Shown: positions 7,197-16,289, counted from the stretch's first letter. The stretch is DNA of 59,856 nt from Nitrosospira multiformis (GCF_900110185.1 NZ_FOCT01000017.1:1-59856), one strand, 5' to 3'. The notes: generated by a model from the sequence alone, not told the origin. Numbers and translations are program-made.

Positions 7197-9116
7197 ATGA
7201 ACCAAGCAACCAAGTCAGTGTCTCCGTATGGGTTTTGGAAGTCGCCAATTACCTCCGATTTAATTGTCGCCGAGGCGGTTACTCTCGTCGATGTTCTCTT
7301 GGATAATGATGACGTTTATTGGATCGAAAGCCGTCCAAAAGAAGCGGGACGCTTCGTTTTAGTAAAACGTTTAGCCGATGGGACTACGCGCGAGGTTGTG
7401 CCGGAGTCATTTAGCACACGAACACGGGTTCATGAGTACGGTGGAGGTGCTGTTTTAGTTAAAAATGGTACGGTATATTTCAGTAACGATTCGGATCAAA
7501 AATTATACCGTCAGAATCCGGGGGGACCTCCTTTCGCCATTGGGAGTGCGCCTCAATGTCGGTATGCCGACGGCATTATTGATGAGAGTCGCGGCAGAAT
7601 TATCACAGTACGCGAAGATCATAGCCAAGCAGATGGGGTAGTGGTCAACACTATTGTTGCCGTCGCCGTAGACGGTCTAAGTGACGATCAGATCCTAATT
7701 TCAGGCAACGATTTTTATTCCAACCCACGGCTTAGCTCCGATGGAAAGAGGCTTGCGTGGCTGACGTGGAACCATCCCAATATGCCATGGACGAGTTCGG
7801 AATTGTGGACGGCAAATGTGACTGACTCAGGCGAAATTACTTCGCCGCGGAAGATCGCTGGCTCTATAGATGAGTCGATTTTTCAACCAGAATGGTCGTT
7901 GAATGGGACGTTATATTTCATTTCGGACCGAAGTGGCTGGTGGAACTTATATCGAGTTAAGAACGATTCAATCGAAGCGGTTATGCCCAAAAAGGCTGAA
8001 TTCGGTCAAGCGCAATGGTCCTTCGGTATGGCGACATATGGATTCGCCTCAGACAGCAGGGTAGTGGTTAGTTATATTGCGAATGGCCGCACGCATCTTG
8101 AGATTATTAACGAGGAAACAGGGGATGTAACACCCATCAGTTTCCCTTATACGGAGGCGGCTAGCGTACGTGTAAATGCGAATTACATAGTTGTCAGGGC
8201 GGGTGCTCCGGACAAGCCTTCATCGGTCGTCAAGATCGGAATAAAACCACCAGCTACCATCGAGATTCTCCGGCGGTCAACGGAGGTCATAGAAGATTCC
8301 TCTATTCATGCCTACATTTCGATTCCGACACTTATCGAGTTTCCAACTGGCAACCGAAATGCGTATGGATGGTATTACGCGCCATACAATCCGGACTTCA
8401 CGGCTAGCGTAGATGAGTTACCGCCGCTCATTGTAAAAAGCCATGGTGGACCTACTGCTGCAGCATCCAGTACGCTTGACCTAAGAATTCAATATTGGAC
8501 GAGTCGAGGATACGCGGTTGTTGATGTTGACTACGGGGGGAGTACGGGTTATGGCCGAGAGTTCCGCAATCGTCTTTATCAGACCTGGGGGATCGTGGAC
8601 CTTGAGGACTGCACAAATGCAGCGCGCTTCCTTTGTAAAACCAAACGAGGTGACGAAGCACGTACCGCGATCACTGGGGGGAGTGCTGGGGGATACACTA
8701 CCTTGTGTGCGCTCATATTTAATGACTTTTTCAAAATAGGTGCCAGCTACTATGGGGTTGGGGATTTAGAAGCTTTGGTTCGGGACACGCATAAGTTTGA
8801 ATCCCATTATTTGGATTGGCTGGTTGGCAAATATCCCGAGGAAATAGAGAAATACAAGGCTCGTTCCCCTATCAATTTTACTGAGCGATTATCAGTGCCA
8901 GTGATTTTTTTTCAAGGTGACGAAGATAAAATAGTTCCTCCAAATCAAGCGGAAATGATGGTTAGTCGAATACGTTCAAAAGGACTTCCCGTAGGTTACT
9001 TTTTGTTTCATGGCGAGCAACATGGATTCCGCCAAGCCTCCAACATCAGACGATCACTGGATGCTGAACTGTACTTTTACGCGACACTGCTAGTGCGATC
9101 CGGACTTCAATTTTAG
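7197..9116 (+). CDS. S9 family serine peptidase (acylaminoacyl/dipeptidyl peptidase type)
   Basis: 639 residues. The N-terminal 350 or so residues are a beta-propeller (repeated SSDGKRLAWLTWN- and SDRSGWWNLY-like blades), and the C-terminal part is an alpha/beta hydrolase. The catalytic triad is visible: Ser496 (GGSAGGY), Asp577 (QGDEDKIVP) and His609 (GEQHGF). No signal peptide, so it is probably cytosolic. S9 enzymes of this type cut short peptides, often removing N-terminal residues or acyl-residues; the exact specificity cannot be read. Length is normal for the S9C group. It stands alone between IS and conjugation-gene remnants, suggesting an acquired gene. Confidence 0.9.
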   Translation: MNQATKSVSPYGFWKSPITSDLIVAEAVTLVDVLLDNDDVYWIESRPKEAGRFVLVKRLADGTTREVVPESFSTRTRVHEYGGGAVLVKNGTVYFSNDSDQKLYRQNPGGPPFAIGSAPQCRYADGIIDESRGRIITVREDHSQADGVVVNTIVAVAVDGLSDDQILISGNDFYSNPRLSSDGKRLAWLTWNHPNMPWTSSELWTANVTDSGEITSPRKIAGSIDESIFQPEWSLNGTLYFISDRSGWWNLYRVKNDSIEAVMPKKAEFGQAQWSFGMATYGFASDSRVVVSYIANGRTHLEIINEETGDVTPISFPYTEAASVRVNANYIVVRAGAPDKPSSVVKIGIKPPATIEILRRSTEVIEDSSIHAYISIPTLIEFPTGNRNAYGWYYAPYNPDFTASVDELPPLIVKSHGGPTAAASSTLDLRIQYWTSRGYAVVDVDYGGSTGYGREFRNRLYQTWGIVDLEDCTNAARFLCKTKRGDEARTAITGGSAGGYTTLCALIFNDFFKIGASYYGVGDLEALVRDTHKFESHYLDWLVGKYPEEIEKYKARSPINFTERLSVPVIFFQGDEDKIVPPNQAEMMVSRIRSKGLPVGYFLFHGEQHGFRQASNIRRSLDAELYFYATLLVRSGLQF

Positions 9117-9444
9117 GCGCTGGCATAGCTAAGCGCAGATCCTAAGCTTACCTAGCATGGAAATCATGAGCTAGTGAGCGTATCTGGAGTTAGACGCGGC
9201 TTGAGCAACGTACGCCATCCTCTATCATTTTCGAGTGCTTTTTGCGCAGATTATCTCCAAACCAGCTCCTTTCCCATCCAAACAATTCCTGAGCCTGGCT
9301 CATGCATCGATCGGCGTTCCAACTGTTCCAATCAGGATAGATTTGATGTGCCCCGATAGTAGGGCCATGGGCATTCTAGGGTCTGTTGACGTTGTGACCC
9401 TACCCCGGAATCAGTACCGGTCTAAAGTGATGTGCTCCCCCTAA
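9117..9444. other. Intergenic region, nothing recognised
   Basis: No gene that I can support. TAGGGTC (9377-9383) and GACCCTA (9396-9402) form a short inverted repeat near the right end. The sequence then passes into an IS3-like leader. Confidence 0.35.
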
Positions 9445-9492
9445 AACGTGCCATTTGGAATCTAGTAAAGTTCGTTTTTCGAGAGGAGAATG
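9445..9492 (+). mobile_element. IS3-type left-end/leader remnant
   Basis: CGTTTTTCGAGAGGAGAA at 9473-9490 is identical to the leader before the IS3 OrfA fragment at 5101. Before it come GTGCTCCCCCTAAAA-like bases that resemble IS3-group ends. Here the leader runs straight into traG sequence instead of OrfA, so this is a deletion or insertion junction, and the ATG at 9490 seems to be supplied by IS leader sequence. Confidence 0.6.
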
Positions 9493-10011
9493 GACGTGCT
9501 GGACGAATTCCCGAGCCTGGGAAAGCTCGAAATCCTGCAGGAATCGCTCGCTTTTCTCGCACGCTACGGCATCAAGTGCTACCTCATCTGCCAGGACATC
9601 AACCAGCTCAAATCCTCCAGGACCGGCTACGGACAGAACGAGTCCATCACCTCCAACTGCCACATCCAGAATGCCTTCCCTCCCAATCGGGTGGAGACGG
9701 CTGAACACCTCTCCAAGCTCACGGGACAGACCACGATCGTCAAAGAGCAGGTGACGAAGGGGGACAAGCATACTTCGCGTACCCTGCAGGATGTGCAACG
9801 CTCCTTGCTGACGGTGGATGAGTGCCTGCGCATGCCAGGACCCGTCAAGGGAGTGAAAGATGGTCAGGATGTGATCGAGCGGGCGGGCGATATGATCATT
9901 TACGTTGCAGGATTCCCGGCGATCTATGGAAGGCAACCACTCTACTTCCAGGATGCCATCTTCCAGAAGAGGGCGGAAGTGCCAGCACCTATGGCGAGCG
10001 ATCGGCTGTGA
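9490..10011 (+). pseudogene. traG: TraG/VirD4-type coupling protein, C-terminal fragment
   Basis: 173 residues starting at the Walker B region of the type IV coupling protein: VLDEFPSLGKLEILQESLAF, then YGIKCYLICQDINQL. This is the well-known LDEFPSLG motif and sensor segment. The Walker A P-loop and the N-terminal membrane domain (about 400 residues) are absent. The 5' end is fused to an IS3 leader. In an intact element, TraG is the hexameric ATPase that links relaxosome and mating channel; this piece cannot do so. Its stop overlaps the GTG start of the traF remnant by four bases, as in IncP-like transfer operons. Confidence 0.85.
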
Positions 10012-10561
10012 GTTTTACCTTAGCAGTGTCATGGCTTTCTCGTGGGATTACGCGCGCAGTGATCGGGGCGGTACTCGGTTTCCTGATTGTGTGCCTAGTT
10101 TGCTTTGCCGCAGGTCTGCGGGTCAATACGACCAGGAGCATTCCTGTCGGGATTTACCGGCTGACGGATGTGCCGGTGAGGAAGGGCGAGTATGTAATTT
10201 TCTGTCCGCCGCAGACGCGCTGTTCGATGAAGCGCGCGAGCGCGGATACATAAGCGCGGGTTTCTGTCCGGGCAACTACGGGTACATGATGAAGCGGGTG
10301 CTTGCAATGGCAGGCGATGTCGTGACGTCAACGGATGCGGGTATGAGTGTCAATGGCGAGGTGTTGCAGGTCAGCACCCCGCTGACAAAGGATAAGGCGG
10401 GCAGGATCATGCCACGCTATTCGACAGATAGTTACACTTTGAAAGAATCCGAACTGCTGCTCATGTCGGACGTGAGCGGGACGTCATTCGACGGCCGCTA
10501 TTTCGGACCGGTGGACGCGGGGCAGGTGAGGGAGGTGATCAAGCCTTTGGTCACTTTCTGA
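10008..10561 (+). pseudogene. traF: Conjugative signal peptidase TraF, frameshifted
   Basis: From the GTG overlapping the traG stop the first frame reads a membrane helix (AVIGAVLGFLIVCLVCFAAG) then NTTRSIPVGIYRL, which contains the SMPxGxY-like catalytic serine region of TraF/S26C peptidases. Near 10215 the frame shifts; the second frame continues with ALFDEARERGYI, CPGNYGYMMKRVLAMAGD (with the catalytic Lys region) and DGRYFGPVDAGQV to the stop. TraF of RP4 matures the cyclic pilin. One frameshift separates the halves, so the gene is probably inactive unless the shift is a sequencing error. Confidence 0.85.
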
Positions 10562-10765
10562 GTTCCTTCGCAATTTTAGGCAATGAAATGGGATGGCCGA
10601 TGCTCCCAAACGGTGGATGACCTGTGCGCATTCCCGAATCCCGGGCGGGCATTGAAACTACCTGCAATAGAGCGAGTCGTCCGTCAGGCTCCCGGTAAGG
10701 TCACCAAGAAGCTCAGCAGAGAAAGTTGAACGTAATGAAGAGCAGGCGCAAATAGATAGGCGCGT

Positions 10766-10921
10766 TTAAGTCTGATGAATGGTTTCTAGCAACGCAATAA
10801 GCTCTTCTCGATCTTCTTTAGGCAGGGTTTCCAGAAAGTTATTTAGAATGTCACAAGACCGTTGCAGCTCCTCGTTCCATAGATCAGCCCCGTGTTCTCT
10901 GAATTCTATGCTTCCGTCCAT
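10766..10921 (-). CDS. Small acidic hypothetical protein (51 aa)
   Basis: A 51-residue reading frame with a strong ribosome site (AAGGAAGG) seven or so bases before the ATG. The protein starts MDGSIEFREHGADLW and ends in a helical, acidic segment with LPKEDREELIALLETIH. I do not recognise the family. The good ribosome site and coding-like composition support a real gene. It lies alone between the traF remnant and a toxin-antitoxin pair. Confidence 0.55.
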   Translation of the reverse strand: MDGSIEFREHGADLWNEELQRSCDILNNFLETLPKEDREELIALLETIHQT

Positions 10922-11142
10922 TATCCTTCCTTACTAAAGTGTCAACTAATGCTGCACCTCGTGAGGTAAAAATATTGTGAAAACGACGTTAACTTTCCGT
11001 AAAAAGAAAAAGACACGATTTGCTGTCATTCTGCCGGAAGGGCTGAATTGATTTTTTTCGGATTGAAAAAACCAAGCTGAATTACATCGGGGATTAGACC
11101 TGGAAACCTGAATGGGTTACGAGGAGCGAAGTCAGAAAGTCA

Positions 11143-11556
11143 TCACCGCAGCACCTCGGCGCAAAACATGGCTGGGGTAACAATCCGGGTTCGTTCGATA
11201 TACCCGCGTTGCAGCAGGCCGGCGCGGCGATCACCGGTCACCAGATAGTCCGCATTGCCTGCCCAGGACATAGCCAGTAGAAAGGCATCGTCAGGATCAT
11301 CTGCTTCAATCGTAACGGGTAGCTCCTCCAATATCACGGCGCGCTGCAGATTATTGACCATCGTACCCACCTTGGCGGGTTGTAAAACAGCCCGAAATTT
11401 GGGATATCTGCTGGCCCGGCGAATTTCATCCAGCTGCAATCGGGACGTTACGATCTCGAAGCGCGCGGATCGCCACGCGCGATAGATTACATCCGGCTTT
11501 CCATGTGGTGAGATCAAGGCACTAAACAGAATATTTGTATCCAGCACCACCCGCAT
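11143..11556 (-). CDS. PIN-domain toxin (putative VapC-like ribonuclease)
   Basis: 137 residues of the PIN fold: VLDTNILFSAL with the first catalytic Asp at residue 4 or so, an LDEIRRA helix, ADDPDDAFLLAMSW and finally ADYLVTGDRRAG with the closing acidic site. This is the layout of the COG1569-type PIN toxins, which are metal-dependent ribonucleases. Its ATG overlaps the stop of the antitoxin gene by one base (TGATG), so the two are translated together. The target RNA cannot be told. Confidence 0.85.
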   Translation of the reverse strand: MRVVLDTNILFSALISPHGKPDVIYRAWRSARFEIVTSRLQLDEIRRASRYPKFRAVLQPAKVGTMVNNLQRAVILEELPVTIEADDPDDAFLLAMSWAGNADYLVTGDRRAGLLQRGYIERTRIVTPAMFCAEVLR

Positions 11557-11795
11557 CAGGGCTTACGTGCCCATTGCAGGGCTTCATCAACCATCAAGGC
11601 CATATCCGCTTCGCTCACGTTTGCATTGGCAGTCTTGGCCTGTTCGGCTGACAACTCCAGGATGTGTGCTCGTACTGCCTCTTCAACGAAGCGCGACAGA
11701 TCCCCCTTTTTGCCCCCACCCTGGCTGGCCAGAAACATTCGAAGGGATTTATCAACATCGGCAGAGACAGCGAGATTCCAGCGAGCAGTATTCAT
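11556..11795 (-). CDS. Ribbon-helix-helix antitoxin partner
   Basis: 79 residues: a short beta strand (RWNLAVSADVDKSLRMFL), GDLSRFVEEAVRAHILE as the helices of a ribbon-helix-helix-type DNA-binding fold, then a C-terminal arm (MALMVDEALQWARKP) that would wrap the toxin. Position directly before the PIN gene with a one-base overlap gives the standard antitoxin-toxin order. Such proteins usually repress their own operon. Confidence 0.75.
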   Translation of the reverse strand: MNTARWNLAVSADVDKSLRMFLASQGGGKKGDLSRFVEEAVRAHILELSAEQAKTANANVSEADMALMVDEALQWARKP

Positions 11796-11956
11796 GCGTA
11801 CTCCTAATATGTGTTTATACGTCTAGGTGTTTAAGTCTAAATCCGCTTTATCTCGTACGCAATATTTAAACATTCAATCAACTCCAGGGAGCCAAAATCC
11901 CCGGTCCCGCTAGTTGTAACCGCTCGTAATGATGAAGGGGGTGCATGCTAGCGGTA

Positions 11957-12201
11957 ATGACAGATTGTTTCGACGGTGAGGGCCTGAGAATCAGTGGCAA
12001 TCTATTGCCCTTAAGCAAGCCGCTGGCAACCGACACGACAGGAAGGAGGATGCCGCGCTATTGGTTCAATCACTATTAGCTTGGCAGGCCAGAATTGCTG
12101 CTCATGTCGAACGTGAGGGTCACATCCCTCGATGGGCGCTATTTCGGGCCGGTGGATGCCGGGCAGGTGAGGGGGATGATCAAGCCTTTGTTCACCTTCT
12201 G
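11957..12201 (+). pseudogene. Second traF 3'-end relic
   Basis: In one frame the sequence reads LSKPLATDTTGRRMPRYW, an in-frame TAG, then LLLMSNVRVTSLDGRYFG and PVDAGQVRGMIKPLFTF with a stop. This parallels the end of the traF remnant at 10008-10561 (TPLTKDKAGRIMPRY, LLLMSDVSGTSFDGRYFGP, IKPLVTF). The bases after both stops also agree for a short stretch (GAGTTCC...GCAATTTTA). It is a diverged partial duplicate of traF or the remnant of a second transfer element. Confidence 0.8.
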
Positions 12202-12234
12202 AGTTCCCTGGCAATTTTAAAAAATGTGATGAAG

Positions 12235-12378
12235 AACTCTGGAGCAGGGAAGAAGCGGTAGCCAAAGCAATCAATGCAGGTTTTCAGAGGTATTTTTGCA
12301 AACCCGTGCAGCTTTCGGCGCTGGTCGAAACGATTGCAGGTTTGGCAAGAAAGCAGCAGGACCCAAAGGGCGAGTAGC
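12235..12378 (+). pseudogene. Response-regulator receiver domain relic 2
   Basis: One frame reads EEAVAKAINAGFQRYFCKPV and then QLSALVETIAGLARKQQD to a stop. This is the last quarter of a receiver domain, with the conserved Lys-Pro and the alpha-5 helix. It closely parallels relic 1 (AIKAGFQEYLGKPV, LIRTVAGAAG) and relic 3 (AVSAGFQKYLCKP). It begins directly after the second traF relic, so a recombination junction lies at about 12205-12235. Confidence 0.8.
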
Positions 12379-12437
12379 ATCAAATATTCAATCTGCGCAA
12401 GATTCATACAGAGGATAAACCATGAGCTAATGTAGTA

Positions 12438-13583
12438 TCAATCCGGTTTTTCCTCGAGGGTTGGGGCATCCTGATAGGGCCTTGCGTCCCCTGGGAGGTC
12501 TATCATGAAAGTTGTCCCGCGAGGTGCTGCGCTATCGACTTCAACGCTTCCCCCATGGCTTTCCGCAACACTGCGCACGTACGGCAAGCCTATGCCCCAG
12601 CCTTCCTTCCCAGCGGCTGCTCTTTGGAATACCTGGAACAGGCTTTCCATTTGTTCCGGAGGAATGGGCTCTCCTTCGTTATGCACGGTCACCATTACGC
12701 GCTCATGTACCGGATCAATTTTGATCCTTACAGAAGTGTCGGGAGCGCCATATTTGAGCGCATTACCCATAAGATTCTCCATCGCCCTTTTGATGGCCTC
12801 CCGATCCCACCAGACTCTGGCAGAGCGGGCAATGAGTTGAAAACGCGGTCCATGCGCGAAGGTGAATTGCTCGCACACTTCCTTCGCGAGCTCCTGCATG
12901 TCGAATTCCTCGAGACGAAGCTGTAACCGTTTTCCACTCTGGAATCGGGCGGCATCGAGCAAATCCTGGATCATTCCGTCCATGCGGTCGAGGCTTGCAA
13001 CAATTTGCCTTGTAAACTCCTTTATCCTGTCCAGATCTGAAGAATGTTCAATCAATTGGGCAGCAAGTTTTGCATTTGATAATGGATTTCTCAGGTCGTG
13101 CGTCAGGGCGGCAACGAATCTTTCCCGCAGCGCTAGTTGCGCAAGGGCGAAGGCAGTTACCGCCTCGCGTATCGAGCCGTCAATGGAGGCGTTGATCCGG
13201 TAAATTTCCTCATCGTTAAGCCGGACACCATTCGCCTTCAAAACATCAAAGATCGTCCATCGCAGTATCTGATACTCCGAGATAACCGAATGGACGTTGT
13301 AGTTCGTCAGCCTGGCGCGCTCACCCCCGTGCTCAATAGCTACAGTGTTGCTTTCATTTCCTGTGGTCCTGGGGTAACCAGGCGTGATCGCTTCTGCGAT
13401 GTTGTCATACAGGGAAGGGAAGGTATTGATCAGGATCGGGTTGGCTAGCTGTTTAGCTTCCTTGATGGACTCTCGAACCCGTTTCATCCATTCCGCAAGC
13501 ACCTCATCCCGAAGCTCCAGCATCCTTCTGGCATTTGGGGAAAGCCCCTCTGGGTTGATATTCTGGTCGGTTGCCAGAGTCAT
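12438..13583 (-). CDS. RsbRD-type sensor histidine kinase
   Basis: About 381 residues from the chosen ATG at 13583 (a longer frame to 13658 would overlap the response regulator gene). Residues about 20-150 resemble the RsbRD N-terminal sensor helices (LRDEVLAEWMKRVRES). A HisKA domain follows with the phospho-accepting His in ALTHDLRNPLSNAKL (about residue 162), then the ATPase domain with N box (NLMGNALKYG), G1-like HNEGEPIP, and GWGIGLPYV. No membrane helix, so it senses an internal signal. It lies just downstream of a single-domain response regulator in the same direction and they probably form a two-component pair. Confidence 0.9.
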   Translation of the reverse strand: MTLATDQNINPEGLSPNARRMLELRDEVLAEWMKRVRESIKEAKQLANPILINTFPSLYDNIAEAITPGYPRTTGNESNTVAIEHGGERARLTNYNVHSVISEYQILRWTIFDVLKANGVRLNDEEIYRINASIDGSIREAVTAFALAQLALRERFVAALTHDLRNPLSNAKLAAQLIEHSSDLDRIKEFTRQIVASLDRMDGMIQDLLDAARFQSGKRLQLRLEEFDMQELAKEVCEQFTFAHGPRFQLIARSARVWWDREAIKRAMENLMGNALKYGAPDTSVRIKIDPVHERVMVTVHNEGEPIPPEQMESLFQVFQRAAAGKEGWGIGLPYVRSVAESHGGSVEVDSAAPRGTTFMIDLPGDARPYQDAPTLEEKPD

Positions 13584-13623
13584 AGTGATTGCTCTTATTT
13601 GTAGATTCCCCTGGGCGATTAGA

Positions 13624-14037
13624 TTACGGCATCTCGCTAATGGTCCAATAGGTGTCAATGGAGCGCATGACTTGCACGAACTGGCCGTAGCCGAGCGGCT
13701 TTGGCATATATCCCGCTACGCCCAAATCGAAGCTGTTTACCTTGTCCTGTTGGTCATCCGATGTGGTCATCACCACTACGGGAATGGGTCTCAGCCTCTC
13801 GTCCTTTTTAACTGCTTGCAGGAATTCGATACCGTTCATGATGGGCATGTCCAAGTCCAGGAGAATGATGCAAGGCCTGTCGCCGTTCTCGTCCCCCAGA
13901 AAATTTAATGCTTCCTCGCCGTTTTCCCGATACACAATCTGATTGGGAACTTGAAGCTCCCTGAAGGCGCGGGTGACTGCCATAGTGAAGACCTGGTCGT
14001 CTTCAACCAGGAGAATAGGTTTATGGGTGACCTTCAT
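13624..14037 (-). CDS. Single-domain response regulator
   Basis: 137 residues, a lone receiver domain. The acidic pair is at about residues 12-14 (LLVEDDQVF), the phospho-acceptor is Asp61 (ILLDLDMPIMNG), the Thr/Ser and Lys are in VVVMTTSDD and YMPKPL. There is no output domain; the sequence is of the Rcp1 type that commonly partners kinases lacking their own receiver. It is the first gene of a pair with the kinase at 12438-13583, 40 bases apart. Confidence 0.92.
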   Translation of the reverse strand: MKVTHKPILLVEDDQVFTMAVTRAFRELQVPNQIVYRENGEEALNFLGDENGDRPCIILLDLDMPIMNGIEFLQAVKKDERLRPIPVVVMTTSDDQQDKVNSFDLGVAGYMPKPLGYGQFVQVMRSIDTYWTISEMP

Positions 14038-14200
14038 GGGGGGTTCCTATATTTGGGGATTAAGAGATTGCTGCGGTTTTCAGCAGCAAGAAAGTGAAAA
14101 TGGCCAATTTCTTGGCGAGGACTGTAACTTGCGGCTAGGGGAGAGCTGCCAGCCATCTTCGAGCAGGAGTTCACGGTGCTGTTGTGATAGTAGGGGATAT

Positions 14201-14404
14201 TCAATGCCTCATCCTGGGATTTCGGCAAGCTGTTCCTTTGAGGCAAAAACTGTCAGTGCCCAGAGTGTCAATACCGCGCTCAACGAGTTCCGCAGGATCG
14301 TTGGCGATGAATGAGTGTTCAGCAGTGATGAGGAGGTCGTCTTGTACAGGGATGATGTGTTCCCGCCATACTTTTGAATCGGGGATCGCAAAAAGTAGTT
14401 GGTA
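14201..14404 (-). pseudogene. Fragment of an unidentified gene
   Basis: The minus strand has an open frame without any start codon that reads LFAIPDSKVWREHIIPVQDD, then LLITAEHSFIANDPAELVER and a stop at 14201. The composition looks protein-like (balanced, with a coherent helix-rich end), but I do not recognise the family. It is bounded upstream by a stop at 14405, so it is the C-terminal remnant of a gene. Confidence 0.35.
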
Positions 14405-14445
14405 TTAAATCAGCTTTGAGAAACGTCTGGATTTTACTGGAACCC

Positions 14446-14919
14446 TTACTGCTTCTGATACAGCCCGATCAGTTCGGCAGAGGCAATCACGTGACCTTGC
14501 ATCGCCTCCCCCAGCCTCGCTTTGGTGGGCTGCCCGAGATCCGGCAACATTGTATCCAATGCATAGAGTTTATGGAAATAGCGGTGCCTGCCGATGGGAG
14601 GACATGGCCCCCCGTACCCGGTGCGCTCCCAGTCATTCAGTCCCTCTAGTGTTCCCGGCGGAAGGTCTGCCGTTGCAACACCCTCGGGCAATCCGAGGGC
14701 CGTGGCAGGGATATTGTACAACACCCAATGCACCCAGGTTCTCTTTGGGGCGGCGGGATCAGGCGCATCCGGGTCATCCACGATCAATACCAAGCTCTTC
14801 GCGCTGTCCGGCACCTCCTCCCAAAAGAGTTCTGGCGAGGTATCATGCCCTTGGCAGGTATGTCGGCGGGGTATCATCCCCCCTTTCGGAAAAGATGAAG
14901 AGATGATCGTCATGGACAT
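14446..14919 (-). CDS. YbhB/YbcL family PEBP-like protein
   Basis: 157 residues of the phosphatidylethanolamine-binding protein fold. Family marks are the VDDPDAPDP segment, the WVHWVLYNIP strand and GPCPPIGRHRYFHKLYALD, which line the anion-binding pocket. Bacterial members are cytosolic or periplasmic; this one has no signal peptide. Their ligand and role are not settled. It heads a stretch of stress-related genes on this strand (Hsp20, DUF1269). Confidence 0.92.
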   Translation of the reverse strand: MSMTIISSSFPKGGMIPRRHTCQGHDTSPELFWEEVPDSAKSLVLIVDDPDAPDPAAPKRTWVHWVLYNIPATALGLPEGVATADLPPGTLEGLNDWERTGYGGPCPPIGRHRYFHKLYALDTMLPDLGQPTKARLGEAMQGHVIASAELIGLYQKQ

Positions 14920-15085
14920 GGCGATTTCTCTTCGTGCTCACGCGTCTGTGTTCTTTCCGCTCCGGCAGTTGCCGTTAAAGGCATCACAACAGCTAGAGTC
15001 ATTAAGCAGGCGAATCCTTTCCCCACCTTGAGCCAAATGGTTGTGAACGCGGAACGGATCCTTGCGTCACTTATCGAAGCTTATT

Positions 15086-15598
15086 TCACGATATGGAAAT
15101 AAGCCGTCCTTGTTCTCCCCCTCGCTTTGGCAGGCGAACAGTCAAAACACCATTCGTATAATCCGCTTGCGCATTGTCCGCATCCACCTCACGTGGCAAC
15201 GGAATCGCACGCTCGAAAATCCCGTATGCCCTCTCCATCACGTGGTAAGTGCTATGGCTTGAGGATCTCTCGAAACGCTTTTCACCTTTCAAATAAAGCA
15301 TGCGACCATCCACCGTGATTTGCCAGTCTTTTTTATCCATCCCCGGCGCCTCGATTCGTACCACGATTTCCTTGTCGGTTTCTTCCGTGTCTCCGGCAAG
15401 AAGACTCCAGCTGCGAAAAGCAGGGAGGCCGGTCCCTGATCCTTGCTCCTTGTTTTCTTCATCCTTGCGACGCACGAAGTGCGTAAGCGCATTGCTGCTG
15501 TGATGAACCAGATCGCGCCAGCCCTCGGTGATTTGATCCCATGTCCTGCTGAGTCCCCGGCTGATATTTTTTCCAGCGTCCTTTAAAGAATCCATCAT
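15086..15598 (-). CDS. Hsp20/alpha-crystallin family protein, divergent
   Basis: About 170 residues from ATG at 15598; a GAGGAG ribosome site lies six or so bases before it, so the upstream ATGs (15613, 15604) are less likely. The first 60 residues are helical and charged (LSRTWDQITEGWRDLVHHSS). The alpha-crystallin domain follows (VVRIEAPGMDKKDWQI, then NGVLTVRLPKR). It differs greatly from the two near-identical Hsp20 proteins elsewhere in the window and probably belongs to another subfamily. It is likely a holdase induced by stress. Confidence 0.88.
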   Translation of the reverse strand: MMDSLKDAGKNISRGLSRTWDQITEGWRDLVHHSSNALTHFVRRKDEENKEQGSGTGLPAFRSWSLLAGDTEETDKEIVVRIEAPGMDKKDWQITVDGRMLYLKGEKRFERSSSHSTYHVMERAYGIFERAIPLPREVDADNAQADYTNGVLTVRLPKRGGEQGRLISIS

Positions 15599-15773
15599 GA
15601 TCATTCTCCTCACTCATTTAAAATCACAATATTAGAGAAACTAGACAATACTCACACACGGTACGCAGGCACCAGCTTCCCCATGCTTGAACTCTGGCTT
15701 TATGTTTGCGGGGCTGGCTATATCTTCCAAGCCGCCAGAGGTGGTACATTCGTTTTTAAGGTACCCTCCGGAT

Positions 15774-16289
15774 TCAGACGCTTGAGCCGCTTAAGGCTTC
15801 CTGCAATCTTTTCTCCTGGTCGGGAGAAAGTGAAGTATGGATTACCTTGCCTTGCACGCCTGCAAGTTCAGCCAGAACCTTTTCCGGTTGCGCCTTGCGC
15901 ACGAGAATGAAAAGCGCCGATGAGTTGTGGGGTATGGTTTCAGCAATCGACTTGATGAAATCGTCATTGATGCCGTAATCACTCAGGGAACCTGCCAGGG
16001 CGCCGGAAGCAACCCCAAGTACGCTACCCGTGACGAATCCCAAAAGTGGATTGAGGAACAGCGCTCCGACGAAGGTGCCAAGTAAACTTCCGGAAACGAA
16101 ACCGGAAGTCGCCCGGGTTGAGATGAGATCGATGCTTTGCTTAAGATAAACCTTGCCTGTCTCGTCTCGCACCACCACTACTGCATCCTCGAGATCGATC
16201 AAATATTCCTTTTTTAACTTGCTAAGCCTTAACAGGACACGATCGGCTTCTTCGGTATCTTTAAATCCCACTACAACAAGTTCGGACAT
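15774..16289 (-). CDS. DUF1269 family glycine-zipper membrane protein
   Basis: About 171 residues from ATG at 16289, which has an ideal AAGGAGG site; the longer frame to 16319 starts inside that site's leader. It opens with SELVVVGFKDTEEADRVL, a ferredoxin-like start, then YLIDLEDAVVVVRDETGK. Residues about 62-105 are a hydrophobic glycine-rich segment (SGSLLGTFVGALFLNPLLG, GSVLGVASGALAGSL), followed by a soluble end. DUF1269 proteins are of unknown function, often near stress genes, as here between Hsp20 and HdeD-like genes. Confidence 0.9.
   Translation of the reverse strand: MSELVVVGFKDTEEADRVLLRLSKLKKEYLIDLEDAVVVVRDETGKVYLKQSIDLISTRATSGFVSGSLLGTFVGALFLNPLLGFVTGSVLGVASGALAGSLSDYGINDDFIKSIAETIPHNSSALFILVRKAQPEKVLAELAGVQGKVIHTSLSPDQEKRLQEALSGSSV

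Noticed and set aside
9377..9402. TAGGGTC/GACCCTA inverted repeat as an IS end
   Set aside because: Only seven bases match and no transposase of a fitting family lies next to it.
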